Counted from the first letter of the stretch, positions 34,542 through 44,409 are shown. The stretch: DNA of 64,000 nt from Comamonas suwonensis (GCF_012844455.2 NZ_JABBCQ020000004.1:1-64000); one strand, 5' to 3'. Notes: a model not told the origin generated them from the sequence alone. Numbers and translations: made by a program.

Positions 34542-36449
34542 ATGCTCCAGACATTGCTTGTAAAAAAGTCGGCCTTGAAGCCGACTTTGCTTTTGGGAGC
34601 CGCTTTGATTCTCAGCGGTTGCAGCCTACTGTCCCCTAAAGACAAAGAAGCAGAGGCCATGGGCATAGACACCAGCGGCCCGGCAGCTTTCACTCTGGAG
34701 GTTGATGCACCGAAAGAAGTGCGTGCGCTGCTGGAGCAGCACCTCGAACTCAAGCGCTTTCGCCACCAGCCTGATCTACAGCGCCGCGAACTAACGCGCC
34801 TGCTGGGCGCAACCGATGCCAATGTGCGCGAGCTGATTGGAACGATGGGCTACTTCAGCCCCAACGTGACCGTAGAGCTGACCGATACACCCGATGAAGA
34901 CACGCCGCGCAAGGTGGTGGTCAAGGTTGATCCCGGCCCGCCCACAGTGATTGAAAAATCTGAAGTGCGCTTTACAGGCATCAACGCCCGCGATGAGCTA
35001 GGCACCTCGCAGCGCCTGCAGATTGAAGAAAACTGGCCGCTGCAAGTGGGCGAGCAATTCTCGCAATCGGCATGGAGCAGTGCCAAGAGCGGCGGCCTCA
35101 AAGAGCTGCAAAAACGCCGCTACCCGCTGGCACGCATAGACACCAGCCTGGCCGATGTAGATGCAGACACCAACAAGGCGCAGGTCAACGTCACCTACGA
35201 CCCCGGTCCGGCCTATACCTTTGGCCCGCTGCAGATTGAAGGTGCCGAGCGCTACGACCCCATTCGCATCGCCCGCATTGGGCGTCTGCCTGAGGGACAG
35301 GAGTATGACCAGCAAAGCATGCTCGATGCACAGCAGCGTCTGGTCAGCAGCGGCTACTATGACTCGGTGTTTCTCTCACTGGCCGACTCTCCGTTGCAGA
35401 CCGATACCGAAGCGCAGCGCGACGAGCAGCGCAAGAATCAAGGTGCCGCCGTCACCTCGCCAGTGATTGCCAAGGTGCGCGAGGCCAAGCTGCAAAAATG
35501 GGTGTTCGGTGTGGGTCTGAGCACCGACACCGGGCCACGCCTGTCCATTGATCACACCTATAACAAAGTGCCAGGTCTTGACTGGCGTGCCGTGAGCAAG
35601 CTGCAGATCGACAAGAAGAATCCACTGATATCCACCCAATTGGTTGGACTGCCGGGTGAAGACCTGTGGCGCTGGTTTGCCGGTGGCAAGCTGGAGCGTG
35701 CACCTGCAGGCGACTTCTACACCAACAGCGCGCAAATGCGCTTTGGCCGCAGCAAGGCAGAAGACCGCATCGAGCGCAATCTCTATCTGCAATACGACTA
35801 TGCCAAGACTCAGGGCGACGGTGCGCCGCCCGGCGCTTCATCGCTGCTGGCCAACTATGGCTGGACGGCCCGCTACTTCGACAACAACCTGCTGCCCACA
35901 TCCGGTTTTGGACTGGCGGCGGAAGCCGGGGTCGGCACCACACTGACCCCGCAGCGCTCGCCTTTTGGCCGCATCACGGGCCGCTGGCTCAGCCTGATAC
36001 CGGTGGGCGATCGCGATGAGGAAACCCGCCGCCGCAGCCGCCTGCAACTCAAGGTGGGCCTGGGTGCCGTGCTGGCCAAGAAAGATGTGGACCTGCCCAC
36101 CACGGTCATGTTTCTGACCGGTGGCGATAACACGGTGCGCGGCTACGGCTATCAGTCGATTGGCGCGCGCACCGACAACGGCCGCGTGATTGCAGGCCGC
36201 TACCTGGCCATGGGCAGTGTGGAATGGCAGCGCCCCATCACCATCAAGGGCAACACACAGGATTTTGAACATACGCTGTTCATCGATGCCGGTACCGTGG
36301 GCGATGACATCAACCACCTCTACACCCGCGTTGGCATAGGTACTGGCATGCGCTGGAAAAGCCCAGTCGGCCCGATTCAAGCAGATCTCGCCTGGGGTGC
36401 GCAGGAGCAAAAACTGCGCCTGCACCTGCGCCTTGGCTTCACGTTTTAA
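34542..36449 (+). CDS. tamA: TamA, outer-membrane translocation and assembly protein (Omp85 family)
   Basis: A 635-residue Omp85-type barrel. The N-terminus carries a lipobox-like LSGCSL near residue 27, unusual for TamA. POTRA domains follow (about 50-270) with GMGYFSP, SGGLKELQKRRYP and VSSGYYDSVFL. The C-terminal barrel holds the family motif TVRGYGYQSIG and ends in LHLRLGFTF with a terminal aromatic. With TamB it exports or inserts outer-membrane proteins and may carry lipids. It is 2 bp from tamB. Confidence 0.93.
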   Translation: MLQTLLVKKSALKPTLLLGAALILSGCSLLSPKDKEAEAMGIDTSGPAAFTLEVDAPKEVRALLEQHLELKRFRHQPDLQRRELTRLLGATDANVRELIGTMGYFSPNVTVELTDTPDEDTPRKVVVKVDPGPPTVIEKSEVRFTGINARDELGTSQRLQIEENWPLQVGEQFSQSAWSSAKSGGLKELQKRRYPLARIDTSLADVDADTNKAQVNVTYDPGPAYTFGPLQIEGAERYDPIRIARIGRLPEGQEYDQQSMLDAQQRLVSSGYYDSVFLSLADSPLQTDTEAQRDEQRKNQGAAVTSPVIAKVREAKLQKWVFGVGLSTDTGPRLSIDHTYNKVPGLDWRAVSKLQIDKKNPLISTQLVGLPGEDLWRWFAGGKLERAPAGDFYTNSAQMRFGRSKAEDRIERNLYLQYDYAKTQGDGAPPGASSLLANYGWTARYFDNNLLPTSGFGLAAEAGVGTTLTPQRSPFGRITGRWLSLIPVGDRDEETRRRSRLQLKVGLGAVLAKKDVDLPTTVMFLTGGDNTVRGYGYQSIGARTDNGRVIAGRYLAMGSVEWQRPITIKGNTQDFEHTLFIDAGTVGDDINHLYTRVGIGTGMRWKSPVGPIQADLAWGAQEQKLRLHLRLGFTF

Positions 36450-36451
36450 GC

Positions 36452-39400
36452 ATGGCAGAACAAGACAACTCAACCCCTTCCCAAGCGCCTGCCAAGCCAG
36501 TGCCGCCCAAGCGCCGCCGCTGGCTGCGCGCACTGGGCTGGACTTTGACCGCAGCATTTTTGGCAGTCGTACTGGCTGTAGGCGGCCTGCTGTGGTGGAT
36601 AGGTAAAGACGATTCTCTGAACCAGACCCTGCAACGCGTGGCAGGCTGGCTGCCCGCCAACCAGACGCTGGTGGCCAAAGAGGTTTCAGGCAGCGTCAAG
36701 AACGGCGGCCATATTGGCTGGCTGCAGTGGCAAAGCCCGACCATGAAGGTCGAAGTCAAGGACGCCAAGATCGGCTGGCAATTCAGGCCGCTGATTTTTT
36801 CACGCACGCTCAAGCTGGGTGAAATTCATATTGCCGAAGTACGCATTGCCAGCACACCCGAACCTGAGAAAAAGCCCAGCGAGCCCCTGCAGTCACTGAC
36901 GCTGCCCATCAAGGTCGAGCTGCCATTCAAGGTCGATCAAATCATCTGGCAAGGCCCGCCAGAGGCCGTGGTGCAGAACCTGACCGGCACCTATGAATAC
37001 ACCGGCAGCCACCACGATCTGCAGATTCGCAGCCTGCAGGTCGCAGATGGCAACTACCAGATGCTGGCACGCATTCAAGGCGCTGCGCCCATGCAGACCC
37101 GCATCGAGCTGCAAGGCAAACTCCAGACCCCCAATCCACTGGAGGCCAAGCAGGGCAACGCCACGCCCTCACTGATCGATGTGCTGGCCAATGCGCAGAT
37201 TGAAGGCACGCTGGCGACTGAAGCAGCGCAACTCAAGATCACGGCTCACGCTGAGGCGGAGATACAAAAACAGGAGCTGCAAGCGCTTGATACAAAAGCA
37301 TCTGACGATAAAAATGCATCAAAAGCACTCAACAACAAGCGCGAGAAGCTAGAAAAATCAGAGCAGAAACCGCTGGATGCCCAGCCCATGCTGGCCGATA
37401 TTGAAGCCAGCATCGCACCATGGCAATCGCAGCCGCTGCTGTCTGCCAAGGCGCTGCTCAAAAATCTGGACGTTGCGGCCTTCTGGCCTCAGGGCCCGCG
37501 CACGGCCTTGTCTGGCGAGCTAAGCGCTGGTCCCGGTCAGGCACCAGTCTCAATCGACTCAGCCATGACCGTTGGTCAGCCATCTCAGACCCTTAGCGAC
37601 ACCCAGCAGATCTGGACGCTGAGCACCGCATTCACCAACACACTGCCCGGCCCCTGGGACAAGCAACGCCTGCCGTTGCAACAGCTGCAGGCCAAGATTC
37701 TCTTCGACGGTAGCCAGTGGCGAGTGGATGACGGTCAGCTCGATATTGGCAAAGGCCAGATCAAGCTGACAGGCCGCTATGTGCCCATGGGCCAGATGTT
37801 TGACGGCAAGCTGCAAGTCTCGCAGCTCAACCCCGCCGACCTGCTCAGCAACCTGGAAGCCGCGCCGCTGGAAGGCATATTGCAGGCCGAGACACTGACG
37901 CCGCCGATCCCCGTCAACCCGGCTGAGCAACAGGAGCCTCAACCCGCACCCGCCGTCGCCTTCTCCGTCGACCTGCATGCCGCAGGCAAGCCTGCTGGCA
38001 AGGCGCTGCGCATTCAAACACTGGCCGCCAACGGCCAGTGGCAGGCTCCGCTGCTGCAGCTGGAAAAGCTGCAGGTCGAAGCGCTGCAGGCCCGCATCGA
38101 CGCCAAGGCCTTGGAGTTCAACACCGAAACCCAGCAGGCCAAGGCCCAGCTCAAAGCCGCCGTGCCCGGCGCGCAGCTCAATCTGGATGGACACATGAGC
38201 CCTGACAGCGGCAAGGTGCAAAGCCAGTTGCAGCTGGCGTCCATGTCCAGCCTCACGCAGTGGCTGCGCAAGCTACCTGGCATCAAAGACCCGCTGGGCG
38301 GAGCGCAGCTCGATGGCTCTGCCGATCTACAACTGGCGGTGCAAGGCGGCTGGCAAAACCTGCTGAAACGCCTGAGTGCGGCCCATGGCGCACCCATCCC
38401 CGCCAGCGGTTTGCAAATTCAAGCCCAGCTGCGCGGCGACAAGATTCGCTATCTGCCGGCGAGCACGACGGCCGATCAAGCCATCGTCATCCCTGCCCTG
38501 CGACTGACCTTGAACGGCAGCCCCGAAAGCACCAAAGTCGACCTGAGCGCGCAGGCACAACAAGCTGGCAAAAGCGTGCAGATCGACACCGCCCTGCAAG
38601 CCGGACTGACGGGCGGCAAAGGCACGGCACCGCTGGATTGGCAAGCCAGCCTTGAAAAGCTGCAAGCCCAGCTGAAACCTGGCAACGACAAACCTGGCCC
38701 CTGGGCCGTGCAGCTGCAGCCCGGTGCACCCGTGCAGATTACGCAGCGCACCAGCGGCAATACGGTACTCAACACCGTCTACCAGCTCAGCGCGGGCAAG
38801 CTGCAAGTCACGCCCCCCAAGCTGAGCATGCGCCGCACCAGTTCCGAGCCATTGGCGCCCGTGCAGCTGGCATGGGACGAGAGCTCTGTCACCCGTACCG
38901 GCAGCGGCACCTGGGGCGTGCGCAGTGCCGGTAAAGCGCTGGGCATTCCATTGGCATGGGTCGATGCCTTCAGCCTGGGCGAGGATGACCCACCACTGGA
39001 GGCCGCAGGCCTGTCTGGCGACCTGAGCTTTAACGGCAGCTGGAACCTGGACACACTGGGCAAAAACCTCAAGGCCGACCTGACGGTCGAGCGCGCGGCA
39101 GGCGATTTGCGACTGGCGGTGGACGATGGCTCCAGCACCACCGTCGTTCAGAGCACCGGGCCCACAGCCAACCGTGCCAGCAGCACACGCACCCGCAAGA
39201 TTGGCGGCGCGGGCATGCGCGCGCGCATCAAAGACATTCGCCTCACCGTTCAGGCACAAGGCAGCCAGGTCAACGCCAAACTGCTGTGGGACAGCGAGCG
39301 CGCAGGCACCATCAACGCCGACCTGCGCACCCAGCTCAGCTACCAGCAAAGCGGCTGGACGCTGCCCGCCACCGCCCCTCTTTCAGGCCAGTTGCGCGCC

Positions 39401-40774
39401 AATATGCCTGACATGGGCATCTGGGCCTTGTTTGCCCCGCCGGGCTGGCGCATTCAGGGAACACTGGCGGCTGATGCCAGCATCAGCGGCAACCTGCAAG
39501 ACCCGCAGTGGCAAGGCAATATCAAGGCTGATGCGCTGAATATTCTGTCTCTGCTCGACGGGGTTGATCTGCGCGACGGCATTCTGCACGCCAAGCTGCA
39601 AGGCACGCGACTGGACATTACCGAGCTGCGCTTCAAGGGCGGCAAAGGCAGCAACTCGCGCATTCTGGGCTACAGCGGCAACCTGACCAGCGCCCCTGAA
39701 GATGGCGGCCTGCTGACCGGCACCGGCTACGCCCAGTTCACACCACCCGGTAAGGGCACCGAGTCTGGCCTGAGCATGAATCTGCAGGCCAAGGCCAGCA
39801 AGCTGCAGGTGCTGGTGCGCGCAGACCGGCAAGTCAGCGTCTCCGGAGATCTACAGGCCAAACTTGAGCAAGGCCAGTTCACGCTGCGCGGTGATCTCAC
39901 CGTTGACCGTGCATCCATCATCCTGCCCGAGGAATCTGCGCCTTCGCTGGACAAAGACGTGGTCGTGCGCTCCGCCGCATCACGCAAGGCCGAAGAGGAA
40001 GAACGCCTGCGCGCCGAGCGCGAGATCCGCAAAGACCAGGCCCGCGCCACGCCACGCAAAGTGCCGGACATTCTTGTCAAGCTCAACATGGGCCGCGACT
40101 TTGCGCTGCAAGGTTTTGGCATCACCACCCGTCTGCTCGGCCAGTTGGAGATCAAAGGTGCCAGCTATGTGGGCGGCCCGCCCAGCGTGACCGGAGAAAT
40201 CAGCACCGAACAAGGGCGCTACCGTGCATGGGGCCAGTCGCTGAATGTAGAAACCGGCCTGATCCGCTTCAACGGCCCCTACAACAACCCATCGCTGGAC
40301 ATTCTGGCCCTGCGCCCCAACATTGCCGTCAAGGCCGGTGTGCAGGTGCTGGGCACGGCCAGCGCGCCCCGCGTGTTGCTGTATTCAGACCCTGACCTGC
40401 CCGATGCAGAAAAGCTCTCCTGGGTCGTCATGGGCCGTGACCCGGCCTCTGGCGGTGCCAGCAGCGCCCTGCTGCAGCAGGCCGCCATGGCTTTGCTGGC
40501 GGGCGGCAACAGCAGCAGCGGCAAGATTGCCGGCAGCCTGGGGCTGGATGAGGTTGGCTTCAAAAGCGGCGGTGATGGCAGCGATGCATCCGGCGCAGCG
40601 CTGACCATGGGAAAGCGCCTGTCGGACAAGCTGTATCTGACCTATGAGCAGAGCCTGTCGGGGGCCATGGGCATCATCTACATCTTCTACGACCTGTCCC
40701 GCAGCGTCACGCTGCGCGCCCAAACCGGCATGACCAGTGCGCTGGATATCGTCTATACCGTGCGCAAGGATTAA
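36452..40774 (+). CDS. tamB: TamB, translocation and assembly module inner-membrane component
   Basis: A 1440-residue protein, longer than the about 1260 residues of E. coli TamB. A signal anchor (about 25-50) is followed by a long repeat-rich beta region, as in AsmA/VPS13-like lipid-bridge proteins. The C-terminal TamB domain contains GITTRLLGQLEIKGASYVGG and GLIRFNGPYNNPSLDILA, and ends with AQTGMTSALDIVYTVRKD. Residues about 270-305 form a Lys-rich low-complexity insert that coincides with a repeat of the family found elsewhere in the window. It works with TamA, encoded just upstream. Confidence 0.93.
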   Translation: MAEQDNSTPSQAPAKPVPPKRRRWLRALGWTLTAAFLAVVLAVGGLLWWIGKDDSLNQTLQRVAGWLPANQTLVAKEVSGSVKNGGHIGWLQWQSPTMKVEVKDAKIGWQFRPLIFSRTLKLGEIHIAEVRIASTPEPEKKPSEPLQSLTLPIKVELPFKVDQIIWQGPPEAVVQNLTGTYEYTGSHHDLQIRSLQVADGNYQMLARIQGAAPMQTRIELQGKLQTPNPLEAKQGNATPSLIDVLANAQIEGTLATEAAQLKITAHAEAEIQKQELQALDTKASDDKNASKALNNKREKLEKSEQKPLDAQPMLADIEASIAPWQSQPLLSAKALLKNLDVAAFWPQGPRTALSGELSAGPGQAPVSIDSAMTVGQPSQTLSDTQQIWTLSTAFTNTLPGPWDKQRLPLQQLQAKILFDGSQWRVDDGQLDIGKGQIKLTGRYVPMGQMFDGKLQVSQLNPADLLSNLEAAPLEGILQAETLTPPIPVNPAEQQEPQPAPAVAFSVDLHAAGKPAGKALRIQTLAANGQWQAPLLQLEKLQVEALQARIDAKALEFNTETQQAKAQLKAAVPGAQLNLDGHMSPDSGKVQSQLQLASMSSLTQWLRKLPGIKDPLGGAQLDGSADLQLAVQGGWQNLLKRLSAAHGAPIPASGLQIQAQLRGDKIRYLPASTTADQAIVIPALRLTLNGSPESTKVDLSAQAQQAGKSVQIDTALQAGLTGGKGTAPLDWQASLEKLQAQLKPGNDKPGPWAVQLQPGAPVQITQRTSGNTVLNTVYQLSAGKLQVTPPKLSMRRTSSEPLAPVQLAWDESSVTRTGSGTWGVRSAGKALGIPLAWVDAFSLGEDDPPLEAAGLSGDLSFNGSWNLDTLGKNLKADLTVERAAGDLRLAVDDGSSTTVVQSTGPTANRASSTRTRKIGGAGMRARIKDIRLTVQAQGSQVNAKLLWDSERAGTINADLRTQLSYQQSGWTLPATAPLSGQLRANMPDMGIWALFAPPGWRIQGTLAADASISGNLQDPQWQGNIKADALNILSLLDGVDLRDGILHAKLQGTRLDITELRFKGGKGSNSRILGYSGNLTSAPEDGGLLTGTGYAQFTPPGKGTESGLSMNLQAKASKLQVLVRADRQVSVSGDLQAKLEQGQFTLRGDLTVDRASIILPEESAPSLDKDVVVRSAASRKAEEEERLRAEREIRKDQARATPRKVPDILVKLNMGRDFALQGFGITTRLLGQLEIKGASYVGGPPSVTGEISTEQGRYRAWGQSLNVETGLIRFNGPYNNPSLDILALRPNIAVKAGVQVLGTASAPRVLLYSDPDLPDAEKLSWVVMGRDPASGGASSALLQQAAMALLAGGNSSSGKIAGSLGLDEVGFKSGGDGSDASGAALTMGKRLSDKLYLTYEQSLSGAMGIIYIFYDLSRSVTLRAQTGMTSALDIVYTVRKD
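37265..37320 (+). repeat. Interspersed repeat family 1, in-frame copy inside tamB
   Basis: By eye the bases align with the copy at 40777-40835: CTGC.AGCGCTT.AT, AAGC..CT and ATAAAAAT blocks in order. It encodes part of a Lys/Gln/Asp linker (KQELQALDTKASDDKNASK) without breaking the frame. The match is degenerate. Confidence 0.45.
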
Positions 40775-40776
40775 GC

Positions 40777-40835
40777 ATTCAAAATGGCCTGCAGCGCTTA
40801 TCTAATAAGCGCTCATAGCTATAAAAATTGATAAT
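40777..40835 (+). repeat. Interspersed repeat family 1, best-preserved copy
   Basis: Directly behind tamB: ATTCAAAATGGCC, then AGCGCTTAT and ATAAGCGCT as inverted arms around 3-4 bases, then ATAGCTATAAAAATTGATA. Copies that align by eye occur at 16301-16355 and 56261-56314. I remember similar elements as abundant in Comamonadaceae genomes. A GC-rich hairpin (AACCCAGC/GCTGGGTT, 40837-40873) follows. Confidence 0.75.
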
Positions 40836-40905
40836 CAACCCAGCGTACCGCCCCCTGCGGCGGCTGCTGGGTTGGTGACTTGACAAGGCTCAGTCCAGCC
40901 AAGCC

Positions 40906-40933
40906 TTTGGGAGCGCTGCAACGCGGGTAGAAT
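40906..40933 (+). promoter_or_regulatory. Putative sigma-70 promoter of tRNA-Arg
   Basis: TTTGGG at 40906-40911 and TAGAAT at 40928-40933 are spaced 16 bp and end 38 bp before the tRNA. The -35 is poor; the TTGACA at 40880-40885 is too far away. It is a position-based suggestion. Confidence 0.35.
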
Positions 40934-40971
40934 TCAAGCCAGATTGCAAGCTATTTGCACCCCGAACAGTT

Positions 40972-41046
40972 GTCCCGGTAGTTCAATGGATAGAACAATT
41001 TCCTCCTAAGAAATAAATAGTGGTTCGATTCCACTCCGGGATACCA
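40972..41046 (+). tRNA. tRNA-Arg (anticodon CCT)
   Basis: A 75-nt cloverleaf including an encoded CCA. The acceptor arms GTCCCGG and CCGGGAT pair with one G-U. The anticodon loop CTCCTAA gives CCT, which reads AGG. The T arm has GTGGTTCGATTCCAC. A perfect terminator overlaps its last base. Confidence 0.95.
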
Positions 41047-41080
41047 ATAAAAAAGCACCTCATCGAGGTGCTTTTTTATT
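41047..41080. terminator. Strong bidirectional terminator after tRNA-Arg
   Basis: A perfect 16-bp stem (AATAAAAAAGCACCTC, 41046-41061, and GAGGTGCTTTTTTATT, 41065-41080) around a 3-base loop, with A and T tracts for both directions. It ends tRNA transcription and that of the convergent GGDEF gene. Confidence 0.93.
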
Positions 41081-41155
41081 ATCTGGAAAAAATCAGGCAA
41101 TTCACATCGTCCAGGCTCATCTCAACTATGAGGCCTCACTTCACAGCCACCCATT

Positions 41156-42181
41156 TCAAGTCGCTACCACTTCCAGCTGTTTGCGTGAGGCCTTGACCTT
41201 GTACATGGCGGCATCGGCTTTTTGCAGGGCGTCATCCACATCGGTGTTGTCGGGCACCAGGCAGACCATGCCGACACTAGCGCCAGCGTAGTCAATCTTG
41301 CTGCCGTCGGACAGTTCCACACTGGCGATTGATGCGCTGAACAGGCGAGTCCGCAAATCTTCCAGCACGGCATCACCGTCTTCTTGCAGTTGCGGACCGA
41401 TGCCGACCATGACAAATTCATCGCCGCCAAAGCGGGCCAGCATGTCGCAGCCGCGCATGGATACCCTCAGCTGTTCGGCCAAAATGCGCATCAGCGAGTC
41501 ACCAGCTTCATGACCAAACTGGTCGTTGATCTGTTTGAAGTCGTCCAGATCGATAAAGCCAACCAGCACCCATTCACGCGAACGACTGCAGTGGGCGATG
41601 ACGCGGTTGAGCTCCTCCGTAATGCAGCGCCGGTTGGGCAGGCCTGTCAAGGCGTCGAGCATGGCCAGCGAGGCCAGCTCTTCATTGGCGCGCTGCAGCG
41701 ATCGCACCAATTGCTCGCGCTCGACGAAGCCGGCAATGATTTTGGAGAACAGGCGCAGCACATCTTCGGCCTCGCCGCTGATGGACTGGGACGTTCTGCT
41801 GGTGGCACAGAGCGTTCCGTAGAGCTGTCCGCTGCCAAAGCGCACGGGGGTACTGACATAGGTCTGTATATCCAGAGCCCGTGCTGCATCCGAGTCGCCC
41901 CAGCATTCCTGCACATTGTTGGTGAACGTCTGGCCTTCTTCGAGAGCGCGCTTGCACAGGGTGTCAGACCAGGGAACTTCCAGCCCTTCGGGGATGTTCA
42001 TCTGACTGGTATTGAGGGAGTACAGAACGTTCTGCACGCCGCGGGCTTCATCCACGGTGGTGAGATAAGCGGATTCCAGCTCAGTGACTTCGATCATGAT
42101 TTTCAGCAAAGGCCGCGTGAACGCAGAAAGCGTCTGTGCCGCTGTCACGGTTTGGGAAAGACGCTGAACAATCGATATCAT
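41156..42181 (-). CDS. GAF-GGDEF diguanylate cyclase
   Basis: A 341-residue soluble protein. Residues 20-155 form a GAF-like sensor (TYVSTPVRFGSGQLYGTLCATS). Residues 170-338 form the GGDEF domain with RFGGDEF, an intact active site, and an RGCD inhibitory site five residues before it, so c-di-GMP feedback is likely. It should make c-di-GMP in response to a bound signal. I chose ATG 42181, with GAGG 8 bases upstream. Confidence 0.93.
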   Translation of the reverse strand: MISIVQRLSQTVTAAQTLSAFTRPLLKIMIEVTELESAYLTTVDEARGVQNVLYSLNTSQMNIPEGLEVPWSDTLCKRALEEGQTFTNNVQECWGDSDAARALDIQTYVSTPVRFGSGQLYGTLCATSRTSQSISGEAEDVLRLFSKIIAGFVEREQLVRSLQRANEELASLAMLDALTGLPNRRCITEELNRVIAHCSRSREWVLVGFIDLDDFKQINDQFGHEAGDSLMRILAEQLRVSMRGCDMLARFGGDEFVMVGIGPQLQEDGDAVLEDLRTRLFSASIASVELSDGSKIDYAGASVGMVCLVPDNTDVDDALQKADAAMYKVKASRKQLEVVAT

Positions 42182-42324
42182 CGTGCGACCTCTAATACAA
42201 GCGAAATCAAAAAATTGGAATAAGCACGTAATGTACAAGCCGAGCATCGCAGAGGGTTCATCAACCCATCATGCAACGCGCCTCAAGATGTAACAGCCCC
42301 GTTTTGATGTAATCGTCTGTCGGA

Positions 42325-43698
42325 CTACGCCTTAGGCCACAAGACTCTGACACGCAGCCCGCCCAGCGTCGGGGACTCATCGAGCAAGAGCTGCGCACCG
42401 CAGCCCTGCGCAATACTTTGAGCAATGGCCAGCCCCAGACCACTGCCGCCTGCCATGCCGCCGGCATCTGCTCCGCGCACAAATCGCAGCAGCACACGCT
42501 GACGCTCAGCCACCGGAATGCCTGGACCAGAGTCTTCAACCACCAATGCGCGGCCGTGATTGTCTTGCTGCCAGCCCACATCGACCCTGCCGCCTGCGGG
42601 TACGTATTTGACGGCGTTATCCAGCAGGTTGCGCAGCAGCACGGCCAGCGCCTGTGGATCCGCAGGTACGCTGAATGCAGTTTGCATCTGCGGGTCTTCG
42701 CTCAAGCCCATATCCAGCCCCTTGGCCTGGGCCGCTTGCGCCGAATCAGCCAGCGCCTGCTCTACCAGGGCTCGCAAATCCGCTTGTTGCCGGCCCTCGT
42801 CTATGGCGGTCTGCGCAGCCTCCTGCCTTGCCAGCGCCAGCAATTGCTCCACCAGTCGCTTGGCGCGCTCAATGCCTGAAGCCAGCTGCTCTTGCGCCGC
42901 TTTTTGCGCAGTGTCATCAGGCGCTTTGCGCAAAGCCTGTAATTGCAGATGCAACGCTGCCAGTGGCGAACGCAACTCGTGCGCGGCATCGGCCACAAAG
43001 TGCTGCTGAGCTTCAAACGCTTGCTGTACGCGCTGCAGCAGACTGTTGAGCTCTTGCAACAGCGGGCGTATTTCATCAGGCAGGCCATCCATGGAGACGG
43101 GAGCCAGATCCTGTGGCTTGCGCGCCGCCAGCTCATGGCGCACGCGTTGCACAGGGACAAGCGACTGGTGAATCACCCACCACACCGCCAGCGCCAGCAG
43201 CGGCAAGAGCAGCACCACGGGCAGCAAGCTTCGCCAGGCGGCCTCACGCGCCAGCAACTGACGCACGCGCATGTCCTGCGCAACCTGAACCACCTGCGAA
43301 CGGGTCTGCAGCGAGAACACACGATAAGTGGTGCCGCGCGCTGGCACATCGGCAAAGCCCAGCACTGCCATTTGCGGTAGCGCATCCCCCAGCGCAGACT
43401 CAAAAATTCTCAAGCCCTCATTGGTCCAGACTTGAACAATGAATTCGTTGTTTTCATCTTCAGGGGGTGTGCCTTGAGAACGCCCCCTGACATCAACCGG
43501 CAGACCTGCGCGCAAGGCAAAGGCGGTCTGCTGCATCTGATAGTCAAACAGCCTATCGGTCTGCTCCAATGCATTGCGATAGGCCAGTACGCCCTGCAGT
43601 ACCGCAACCAGCACAATGGCAGCGCCAATAAACAGCAGCAGCCTAGCCCCCAAAGAGCCGGGCAATCTGAACATGGATGGGATGCTGCGCGTATTCAT
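42325..43698 (-). CDS. Sensor histidine kinase (QseC/PmrB-like)
   Basis: A 457-residue membrane kinase. Helices at about 18-40 and 158-180 enclose a periplasmic sensor. A HAMP-like stretch follows, then the dimerisation helix with the phospho-acceptor His240 in ADAAHELRSPLAAL, and the ATPase domain with LLDNAVKYVP (N box), VEDSGPGIP (G1) and GGSGLGLAIAQ (G2). It overlaps the response regulator by 4 bp, so the two are made together. The signal is unknown; QseC-like members often sense metals or peptides. Confidence 0.93.
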   Translation of the reverse strand: MNTRSIPSMFRLPGSLGARLLLFIGAAIVLVAVLQGVLAYRNALEQTDRLFDYQMQQTAFALRAGLPVDVRGRSQGTPPEDENNEFIVQVWTNEGLRIFESALGDALPQMAVLGFADVPARGTTYRVFSLQTRSQVVQVAQDMRVRQLLAREAAWRSLLPVVLLLPLLALAVWWVIHQSLVPVQRVRHELAARKPQDLAPVSMDGLPDEIRPLLQELNSLLQRVQQAFEAQQHFVADAAHELRSPLAALHLQLQALRKAPDDTAQKAAQEQLASGIERAKRLVEQLLALARQEAAQTAIDEGRQQADLRALVEQALADSAQAAQAKGLDMGLSEDPQMQTAFSVPADPQALAVLLRNLLDNAVKYVPAGGRVDVGWQQDNHGRALVVEDSGPGIPVAERQRVLLRFVRGADAGGMAGGSGLGLAIAQSIAQGCGAQLLLDESPTLGGLRVRVLWPKA

Positions 43699-44354
43699 GG
43701 TTTGGGCACCATATAGCCAAGGCCGCGCACGTTGAGTACGGCTGCCGCACCTAGCTTTTTACGCAGGCCGTGGATATAGACCTCCACCGCGTTGCTACTG
43801 ACTTCATCGCCCCAGCCGTAGAGTTTGTCCTCCAGTTGCTGGCGCGACAGCGTGCTGCCCGGCCTAGCAAGCAGCGCCTGCAGCACCGCCCATTCACGCC
43901 CAGAAAGCATGACGGGCTGGCCGTTCACACTGGCCTCGCGGGTGTTGGGGTTGAGCATGATGCCGCCATGTTCATACACCGCATCCAGATGCCCGGCAGC
44001 ACGCCTCGTCAGCGCACGAATGCGAGCCTTTAGCTCATCCATGTCATAAGGCTTGATGACGTAATCATCCGCCCCTGCATCCAACCCCGCGATGCGGTCA
44101 CGCACAGCATCACGCGCCGTCGCCACCAGCACCGGCGTCGCATCCTTGCGGGCCCGCAACTGGCGCAGCACCTGCAAACCATCGAGCTTGGGCAAACCCA
44201 GATCGAGCAGTACCAGATCGTACTGATGGCCGTGCAGGGCCGTATCCGCCTGAGCGCCATCCTGCACCCAGTCCACCACATAGCCATCACCGCACAGCAA
44301 GCTGAGCACGGCTTGAGCAATCATGGTGTCATCTTCAACAAGCAGTAAACGCAT
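43695..44354 (-). CDS. OmpR-family response regulator (QseB/PmrA-like)
   Basis: A 219-residue regulator. The receiver domain has the acidic pair ED at 7-8, phospho-acceptor Asp51 in LVLLDLGLPKLDG and Lys in YVIKPYD near 102. The C-terminal winged helix has SGREWAVLQALLARPG and NAVEVYIHGLRKKLG. It forms a two-component system with the overlapping kinase gene. Targets are not evident; no binding site was recognised in the neighbourhood. Confidence 0.95.
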   Translation of the reverse strand: MRLLLVEDDTMIAQAVLSLLCGDGYVVDWVQDGAQADTALHGHQYDLVLLDLGLPKLDGLQVLRQLRARKDATPVLVATARDAVRDRIAGLDAGADDYVIKPYDMDELKARIRALTRRAAGHLDAVYEHGGIMLNPNTREASVNGQPVMLSGREWAVLQALLARPGSTLSRQQLEDKLYGWGDEVSSNAVEVYIHGLRKKLGAAAVLNVRGLGYMVPKP

Positions 44355-44409
44355 GGTGGAAGGATAGCGCCCCTTGGGGAAAGCGGCCTAGCCGCTCAGG
44401 GCGAGTCAT

